Assembly: GCF_000143415.4 (NCBI RefSeq)
Contig: NW_003314332.1
Location: 57,667 to 121,666 of the forward strand
Direction: 5' to 3'
Source of the DNA: Selaginella moellendorffii
Lineage: Eukaryota; Streptophyta; Lycopodiopsida; Selaginellales; Selaginellaceae
Length of the DNA: 64,000 nt
The translations under genes and the position numbers were made by a program. How positions within the stretch are numbered: position 1 is the first letter of the stretch; each line of letters starts with the position of its first letter. The notes under the pieces are model-generated. The model searched no databases, had not been told where the DNA came from, and saw only the letters and a program-made list of their open reading frames with translations. Of the stretch, positions 56,743-64,000 are shown piece by piece.

Positions 56743-56982
56743 TGTTGGGGGGGAAGAATTGTTAGGTGCCAGCTTTGACTACATGGTCAACGTCAGTCAA
56801 AGGGAGGCTCAAGGGTATATTAAGGCATGTTAGGGTAAGGGACTTAACCTACCCTAGGGCTCACAGTGGAGCGGCGGCACAGTGGAGCTTTTGAGGTAGC
56901 TCGGGGGTGGTTGGGTGGTGAGGAACCTCAAGAGGTGGCGTAGCATAGTCTAGGGCGACTAGATCTCTGTCTTTTTGCAACA
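56743..56982 (+). repeat. Polypurine tract and 3' LTR-like piece of element D
   Basis: ggggggga-aga precedes a TG...CA block starting TGTTAGGTGCC at 56760. The block does not resemble the LTR at 42586-43485 by eye. Either D is a recombinant, or the piece belongs to another element. It is cut at about 56970-56982 by the RT of fragment F. Confidence 0.4.
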
Positions 56983-59200
56983 GATCATAACAAATATGCT
57001 AAAGGTGACTGTTGACTTCATTGATGATGTCTTGATCCACTCAGAGGGGACGTGGGAAGAACATGTCCATGATGTTTGTAAAGTGTTAAATCAGCTACAA
57101 GACATTGGTTTAAAGCTAAAGAAGTCAAAGTGTGTATTTAGGTTCAAAGACATAACTTATTTTGGGTATAGTATTTCTTGTGAGGGTTTGCAAATTGATC
57201 CTAACAAACTTGTAGCTATTCTAAAGTATGTGCAGTGCTTTCTGGGAAAGGTGCAGTATCTCAGTTGTTTTATGGATCATCTTTCTGATCACATTGTACC
57301 ATTGTGAGCATTACTAAAGTCATCACCATCATCTTTTATCTGGTTTTTAAATGATGAATGGGCATTCATGGATCTCAAAGAGCTATTAATGACTCCTCAA
57401 GTTTTGGTATATCCTGACTACACTTGATTTTTTATTTTGCACATGGATGCTTTTAATATTGGTCTTGGAAGTGTGTTAATGCAAGAGAACCCGAATGTGC
57501 CTAGTCAACACCATCCCATTGCATATATAAGCTATATATTACAACTAGCGAAGGTGAACTACTTCACGACAGAGAAGGAGTGTTTAGCAATAGTCTAGGG
57601 TTTCAAGAAACTTCATGCATATTTACATGGTTCTTGGACGTTACTAAAAGGCAATCATGCTGTTGTTACTTCATTATTAAAGCAAAAGAACCTGGTTAGT
57701 CATATTGCTTAGTGGGATTTGAAGCTTCAAATATATAATTTTGATGTTATTCATCGTTTGGGGAATTCTATGGTTGATGCTAATATTGTTTCTCAAGGTC
57801 CTTTTCTTTCTTCACTCTCTTCTCATGTTTCTAACGAGCCTATTATTTCAGCATCTATGGATTTTCTAGACGAGGATTTTGTGCCGTTAGCGGTGGTTGT
57901 ACTTGATATTCAGTGTCCACAAGGTGCAAAGCAAGATTTACCTTCTCTTGATGAAGTTCGCGAGGCTCAAAAAATTGAGCCATAGATTCAAAATGGGTTT
58001 GAGAATCTTGCATCACTTACTGATGACTTACCATTTCGACATTTGCATTCTCAATATCACCTTAAAAATGGCCTTCTTTATTTTTTAGGGACAGATCCTA
58101 ATGATCATTTATGGTTGGTGGTGCCTTCCATCTTTATTCCACGGTTTCTTCATGTTTACTATGATTCTCCTGTTCTAGGCGGGCACATTGGACATCGTTG
58201 TATGATCAAGAAGCTACACAAATCTTTCTATTAGCCAAATATGTGACGTGATATTATCTGAGAAGTGCATAGCTGCATTTATTGCCAAGCTCGTAATACT
58301 CCCCCTCATGTTGCAGAAGGACGGTTGGAGTCAATTGCAATTTCCCATCTATTTGAGTTTGTGGCATTTGATCTTATAGGACCTTTTCCACGATTGACTG
58401 CTAGCAATGAATATATTATTATTGCTTCTGATTATTTGACCCGTTGGGTGGAAGTTGGTGCTCTTGCTAGCGCCTTTGGATACTTCCTCCTCAATCGAGT
58501 GGTGTTCCAGCGTTTTTGTTTGGAGCGGATTTTTTCAGATAATGGTCCCGCATTTATGGCTAAAGCATTTCATGTTTTGATGTCTTGGTTGGGGATATTG
58601 CACATCATCCACAGTCAAATGGTTTACTAGAATGACTTGTTCGGATATTTAAAGGAATGATCGCGAAGTACATGAACTTTCAGCATTCAGATTGGGATGG
58701 CTATTTACCGTCTCTTTGGTATGCATATATCACAGAGGTGTAGAGTTCTGTTAATACTTCACCATATAAACTTTTATATGGTCATTATTTAATATTACCA
58801 ATGGAACTAAGTTTACCTTCGTGATTGCTACGAGCTGCCAATACTACGTTGTGGGATCAATATTTGAAGAGCATTCTTCCACTTATCTGAGCAAAGTTTG
58901 CCGAACACTTAAGCTGTGTACAATTGGGATAACAATGGCATTATAATTCCCACTTATAGAGCACAAAATGGATGACTTAGTGTTAGTCTATTTTCCCTGT
59001 CTTATGGTATATAGTTTATCTAAAGGGCTCTTTGCTCAATGGAAAAGACTGTATTGGGTGTTGCGGCAAGTTGAACCAAAAGTTTATAAAGTTTGGCATG
59101 ATATTTAGCAAGCCGATCCTTTATAAATTATGCATATGTAGCAGTTAAAACACTTCATATAAAGGGATTAGGAATAACTGATACCACCTATAAATTCACC
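56970..59200 (+). pseudogene. Fragment F: decayed Ty3/gypsy pol
   Basis: Starts in the RT just before the catalytic box (VDFIDDVLIHS) and continues CVFRFKDITYFGYSISCEGL and FLGKVQYLSCF. RNase H: LHMDAFNIGLGSVLMQEN, FTTEKECLAIV, IHRLGNSMVDANIVSQ. Integrase: VLGGHIGH, CIYCQARN, VAFDLIGPFP, FSDNGPAFM and HHPQSNGLLE, so the D, D, E residues can be located across a frame change. Stops are frequent from 57300 on. The 5' half (gag, protease, RT fingers) is absent. It differs from elements A, D and E in wording; I cannot place its clade. Confidence 0.75.
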
Positions 59201-59204
59201 AATG

Positions 59205-59690
59205 CCTCCTCTTAACATTCCTCTAGAGAACCTTGATGGTCTTCCATTATTCCGAGAGAAGAGGATGATATGAGGTCCAAGTGTACGACTATGATGCCGT
59301 ATACTAATATTAGCATAGTGGGATTTTGGTAGCTATTGGATTGATTTTAATTTGGACCACTTGCTTCTATATATAAACTAGGGCTTTTGGGCTAATTGAT
59401 ATGCATATTTTTTGTATTCCCTTTCCATATTCTATGCACTTACAATGTAATATTTAAAACTTTTTATATTATTTTTATGAAACTATTATCAGGAATACAT
59501 AGTTAATACTATAATTTTCATGAATAAAGTTTTAAACACTATAATTATTTTTTACTATTTTTTATACTAATATATCTTGTATTTATCCTCTATAAAATTT
59601 ATTATATTGGTGTAGATCTTGCTTTAGATTACCCCTGCTGCCTAGCTCTATTCTACTAAAAGACTTCATACTATTTGTATGGTGTGATGG
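59205..59690. other. AT-rich DNA after fragment F, possibly its LTR
   Basis: A purine-rich run (gagagaagaggatgatatgagg, partly) at about 59250-59270 could be a polypurine tract, and a TATA-like atatataaac lies at about 59372. No second LTR copy was found. Confidence 0.3.
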
Positions 59691-60780
59691 AAGCTGTAAT
59701 ATAGAATGGATTCATGTTTCCTGTAGTGCACTTGAATTTGGAGCCGAACTCCAAGCCCGTTGCACTACGAACAAGGGTCCGGTACAATCCCACGAGCACC
59801 AGCTCCCCGTATCTAGCACCTACATGCAAAATGGTGTCAGATGGAGTCTGGCACAATTTTGGCATACCGGTGGCCTAACGCGAGGAGGAGGGTACTCCAC
59901 CGACTAGAGCAGCGTGGAGCTTGGGCTTAGACCCAAGCCGGACGCAGAACAAGGAGCGACACAGCCTAGCGGGAGCCAAACTAATGTCTCAGGTGGTCGA
60001 ACATGCATTCCAACCACTATCCCTACTATACATTTGGAACCCCCCACAGCCCCCCCCCCCCCCCCCTCCCTTGAGGGACACACGCTTTGGGCTTTCACCC
60101 CAAGCCTCCCTTAGTACCAGGAGTTAGTCTCTGGGACAAGTCCGAAACTTACTAAATATGGAATAGCCTTAGATTGCGAATTTGGACACGGGATGAACAC
60201 CATTGTGTTCAGGCCGATCTCTACATTCCGTAGATATGCCAAATGAGCGAATCTAGACACTTTTCATAAATAGCATATAGGACCGAAATGAGACTAACAC
60301 TAAGGGCATGATAGCGAGGGTGTTTGGCAGACACGGTAAGCTATCATCCGACAACATTGAGGGACTAGTCTCAATACGCGAGGGTTTTTGTCACTAGCCA
60401 GTGCAAGACATAATGAGACGGGAACTCTTTACCGGGCTAAGTATGCTTAGCTAATAACACATAGGAATTCCTTCCTTATGCTCGTCCAGTCTAAGTACAC
60501 TCGAAATGCCCAGTTAACTCCACTAGCACAAGAGGGGTTACTAAAGGGATCCAACTGTACCGATTTTCTGCCGTCATGGCAGTAAGGAAAGAGTGTCCGT
60601 AAGGACTGGTCAACAAGTATCTTTCGATACCCAAAGTCACATTCGCGACATTTCCAAACATGACACCAACAATCCATTACATGTATCACAGGGTTTCTAA
60701 CTTTGGTGAATTGTGGCTTATGCCAGCAATAGCATAGTTCCATTCCATTGTTCGAGCAAATGGCTAGGATCTGTCTAGGG
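59690..60780 (-). mobile_element. LTR-like fragment related to element B
   Basis: The stretch with ctactatacatttggaac, then cacgctttgggctttcacccc (60075-60095) matches the same order in element B's LTRs (ctactatacttttggagc then gaacgctttgggctttcaccc), in the same orientation. The satellite that follows in B is absent; a C17 run (60050-60066) lies where B has a short C run. Ends, target duplication and internal region were not identified, so it is a diverged relative or truncated copy. Confidence 0.5.
60050..60066 (+). repeat. C17 homopolymer
   Basis: Seventeen consecutive C residues within the LTR-like fragment; length may be affected by assembly or polymerase error. Confidence 0.9.
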
Positions 60781-61032
60781 CTTTTCATGGAGGTGGCGGC
60801 GCTGGCCTTGGTGGCGGAGGAGCAGTGCTTGTTGCTGTGGGATCTCTTCCAATGTGTGGAAGTATCAAAATCCTGGTGCGAGACAATCCGATATAATTTA
60901 ATAAAAAAATGCTATTTTACAGCTCAAATATATTTGCTTCAAATGCCACCACATGAAGAAAAGGTGCTTGCCAATGTGGGGTATTATATAAATGCTCATC
61001 AAACAATACTTTCAATAAGGACTGTAAAGTAA
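60748..61032 (+). other. Unrecognised 94-codon open frame
   Basis: Starts inside the end of the LTR-like fragment (ARICLGLFMEVAALALVAEE) and runs into AT-rich DNA with MPPHEEKVLANVGYY. No domain is evident. The mix of GC-rich start and AT-rich end suggests a chance frame across a junction. Confidence 0.2.
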
Positions 61033-61034
61033 GA

Positions 61035-62150
61035 TGTTACAATTATGATTCTATTTGATCTTACAAAGTAGTCTTTAGATGTTTAAGTAGTAAAATAATA
61101 TAGCTAGCTTAATTTTAGGGTGTAAAATTTTTAAAATAATGTATTACTAATTTCAATGTATTCCTCTATAATAATTCCTAGCAACTAACTGTCATGGGGC
61201 TCTAGACAAGTAAACTGTCAAAAGAAGTTCTTAATTATGCTGAAATGCACTTGCATTTTCACTTAGACTTCTATTTAAAAAATTATTCTCATAATTCTAG
61301 GGTTATTATCTCTGGCAATAGAACATCTTCTTCAACTACTTCCTTAACAATGATGTAGCCATAGTAATTATAAAGAGTGTTGTTGCACCAACTTTTGTAT
61401 CAACTAATGACACTTATTTATTAGGCATTGAGGTGAAGAATTGTCATATCCACTTAATATTATAACACTCTATATTTTTAGGTCTTCTAAGGTTTGAATC
61501 CACCAATAAGTTGAGTAAGTAGGTTGTATGCTACTCTTATATGTATTTACTAAATACATTAAAATCCTTGTAAAACTGATTTCAAATTATAGGTTCTATG
61601 TCAAAGTTGTTGTAAATAAATATATATTTACCAAAGCAAAGTTAAAAGTGGGAACATATTGCTTGCAACATTTGCCCCCTATGGAAAAATTCTATGGTAG
61701 TCCTTATTTTTAAAGCATTTGCCTTCCAAATTAATGTTAAACTTTAAGTCCTCATAGGATAGAGAGCTTGCAATTATCAGTAACATAATTGAATGCTATG
61801 TGAACACAAATAATTGTCCCCAAATTGATAAGCTAGAACAAAAGTATTGAACTTCTAAAAAAATAGCTTATACTTAAATTTAAGAAAAACTAAAGTTGAG
61901 ACAAACTTAAGATCAAGAAAAATAAATTTAAAAAAACTTAAATAAATATTTATTATCAAAATGCTAGATGGAGTGATTGGTCCACTTCCTTCACATTTTT
62001 ATCTTCTTCTATATTTTCAATGAGATGGAATCCAAGATCTTGCTGAAAGTTGGTGGCATGATGCTTATTAATATGTCTTTACTTCCTACTCCTCCAAATG
62101 CACAAAATTCTTTGTAAGTGAGTGAACTTTTATACAATGAATCATATTAG
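61035..62150. other. AT-rich stretch, no gene
   Basis: Only short frames with no motif; no repeat ends seen. Confidence 0.6.
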
Positions 62151-62327
62151 TGTAAACAATTAAAGACAACGCCTTGAGAGATAATTCATAAGGATTCAAA
62201 TATAGAGGGAAAAAGTTTATAAGAAAGAGTGCATCCCCTTTTCAAAATTGTTAAGGGTCTTAGGGTTAAAATTTGAATAATATTGAATTAGGTAACATTT
62301 CAAAAAGTTTAAATTAAGGAGTTTACA
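62151..62327 (+). mobile_element. Degenerate Cassandra LTR with start of internal region
   Basis: TGTAAACAATT to GAGTTTACA, 177 bp, matching the intact Cassandra LTR through gagagataattcataaggatt and gtgcatcccctttt. It is followed by TTTAGTATCAAAAAGG, a decayed primer site, and a few more internal bases to about 62360. The 5S-like part is strongly decayed. Confidence 0.8.
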
Positions 62328-62329
62328 TT

Positions 62330-63790
62330 TAGTATCAAAAAGGTCTGACTCTTTTACACTATATATTGAAAATGACATTACCAAATAAATAAATAAACAA
62401 ATAAACAAATTTAAAATAATATATAGAGCTCAAAATTGTTTATAGAATTCTCTACACCACAAAAAAAAAACAAGAAACCTTTACCAATGCATTGTTTATG
62501 ATTAAGAAACCACACTTAAGAATAATGTCATACTAGCCATGCTTTATTTATGTTGTTGGCTAAACTGTCCTCAAGAAATTATAGCATTCAATACTTAAGA
62601 ATTGCCATGGTTTATTTATGTTGTTGGCTAAGTTGTCCTCAAGAAATTAAAGCATTCAATACTATAGGAAGAAATAGTTAGACTCAACTAAAATAAAAGA
62701 GCTTCAAGGGAAGGTCCTTGAATGAAAGTATCCTACTTAATGAGGTTGAAATTTATAGCAAAATCATTCATTAGTTTGTCAGCCAAACATCTTACTATAA
62801 AAGTGTAAATATCATAGATAGTGTCCTCCATATATTAGTATAGCAACTATCTAATGTAGTAGACATTGATTATTGTATAAACCCAAAGGTACCAACCTAA
62901 AAGGAAATTTAAAAATACAAAATTTAAAATAAAAATATTTATTATTGTTAATAAGCCTTATGCACATAAGGTAGATACATTGTACAATTTGCAATCGATC
63001 ACATGGCAAAACATCTCCTATATCTTTGTGGTTAAATGCCTCTTGAATAATCCTTGCAAAAACCTTCATTTCAGCTCACTTAAAAACACACAAATATTCT
63101 AAATTCTTTAATTTCTCCCACCAAACTTTAATGGGAAAAACTTTTGAAGCTTGGGTGTGATTTGTTGTGGATTCTTATGGACATAGGCCATCTAAAAAAT
63201 AATAACATCTTTTGTAAGTATTGTTGGGTGGTGCCTAATGTCCAGCCAATTTGTTTCAAGCTATGATCACACAAAAGATAATGGTAAACAAAGCATTTTA
63301 CATTTCAGATCCAAAGTAAATGTGAAGTCTTGAGAAGTCCAAACTACTATATCAAATATTCACTTTTATAGGATATTATTGTAAGTTGATTATCATGATG
63401 AAAAGAGGGTGTAGATTGTCCTCTTCTATAACTATATAACACATGTGATTATAGGGTGAGATAAAGGTTCTTTTATCAAGTAATTGCCCTTTTTTCCAAT
63501 TGGCTTAAAGGGAAAGAGATGGGGTGTGCTATAAATTAAAAGTGCAATTAATAAACATGTGCTAATATAGATTATTCTCAAAGGTATAATAGCACAAATC
63601 AAGGATATATTTATAGCCTATAGTGTTAAGGTTAGAGACATATAAAGTAGAAAACTAGGTAAATCTTCCCTATAAATTCTGAATATCTAACAATCATAAA
63701 GATGCTAAGGAATATTCTTTTCTCAATTGATGACAGTTCAATATAAATGTTCAAAGCACACTTTAAAAAAAATTCTTCCATTTATTACTT
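62330..63790. other. AT-rich stretch, no gene
   Basis: No coding signal. Contains the 68-bp tandem duplication annotated at 62536-62671. Confidence 0.6.
62536..62671 (+). repeat. 68-bp tandem duplication
   Basis: Two copies starting gccatg at 62536 and 62604 share ttatttatgttgttggcta and cctcaagaaatta; a few substitutions separate them. Confidence 0.85.
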
Positions 63791-63791
63791 A

Positions 63792-63950
63792 TGTAAGTTC
63801 CTAAATTTAGCCTTTCCAGGAATTCAAACCCAAGGACACTTAACCCTAAATATGTCAAACTTTTAATTTATTGAAAAAAAGAGCATACTTAGTCTTTTCC
63901 TTTTATATTTGAACCCCTATAAATTATTCTTTTTAAATTAGGATTTCATA
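63792..63950 (-). mobile_element. Degenerate Cassandra LTR
   Basis: Plus strand TGTAAGTTCCTAAATTT, ccaggaattcaaacccaagg and acttaaccctaa, in the same order as the intact LTR at 30351-30544. The far end, around tttgaacccctataaattat, is recognisable to about 63945; the terminal GCTTACA is lost. Confidence 0.7.
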
Positions 63951-64000
63951 TATTTTAGGTTTGATATTATGTAAAGTTGTAGCGTAGAGAGTATATACAC

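Noticed and set aside
1-64000. CRISPR array, tRNA genes or a bacterial system
   Set aside because: No regularly spaced short repeats with unique spacers and no cloverleaf-forming tRNA were seen; all coding remnants are eukaryotic transposon or intron-containing types.

Overview
The window looks like intergenic DNA from a large plant nuclear genome. It is AT-rich, has no intact cellular gene, and is built mostly of nested LTR retrotransposons of different ages. Evidence for a plant: several Cassandra-type miniature retrotransposons with 5S-rRNA-like LTRs, primer sites of the tRNA-iMet type, Athila/Tat-like and Tekay-like Ty3/gypsy elements, and a SWIM-zinc-finger Mutator-like transposase. A gymnosperm or another large-genome vascular plant fits, but the sequence does not fix the species. 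No tRNA, rRNA or CRISPR locus was found.

Layout. 1-4390: AT-rich DNA with no recognisable gene. 4535-7226 and 12254-12510 (minus): a decayed intron-containing gene with a ParB-like part and a DNA-methyltransferase-like C-terminus. It is split by a Cassandra solo LTR (5053-5246) and by chromovirus A (7232-12253). Element A is the most striking object. Its Gag, Pol and chromodomain resemble the Tf1/sushi group of fungi and vertebrates. Its primer site is exactly complementary to the predicted 5' end of its own RNA, as in Tf1-type self-priming. 15200-21460: Mutator-like transposase remnants forming a palindrome of about 4 kb. 22590-23040: a scrap of gypsy integrase. 23639-24665: a tandem array of Cassandra pieces.

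25189-33597 (minus): element B, a complete 8.4-kb element without coding capacity (LARD-like), with 1.7-kb LTRs carrying a CTCGGA-type satellite; an intact Cassandra (30351-30943) sits inside it. 33829-37200 (minus): a second Mutator-like remnant. 38041-40440 (plus): a second decayed copy of the ParB-like gene, cut by element C (40441-42585), a truncated relative of B. D (42586-45577, resumed 56432-56982) is a Tekay-like element whose protease-RT-RNase H is deleted. E (45578-56431, minus) is a complete young Athila/Tat-like element inserted in D's integrase. F (56970-59200) is a decayed gypsy pol. 59690-60780 is an LTR fragment related to B, and the rest is AT-rich DNA with two more Cassandra LTRs (62151-62327, 63792-63950).

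None of the genes can act as an operon or pathway. Insertion order can be read from the nesting: Cassandra into B, E into D, D into C, C into gene copy 2, A into gene copy 1. Target-site duplications support A, B, E, the intact Cassandra and the Cassandra solo LTR. Nearly all premature stops in A, D and E are of the kind produced by C-to-T change (CGA to TGA, CAG to TAG, CAA to TAA), which fits decay of cytosine-methylated plant transposons.
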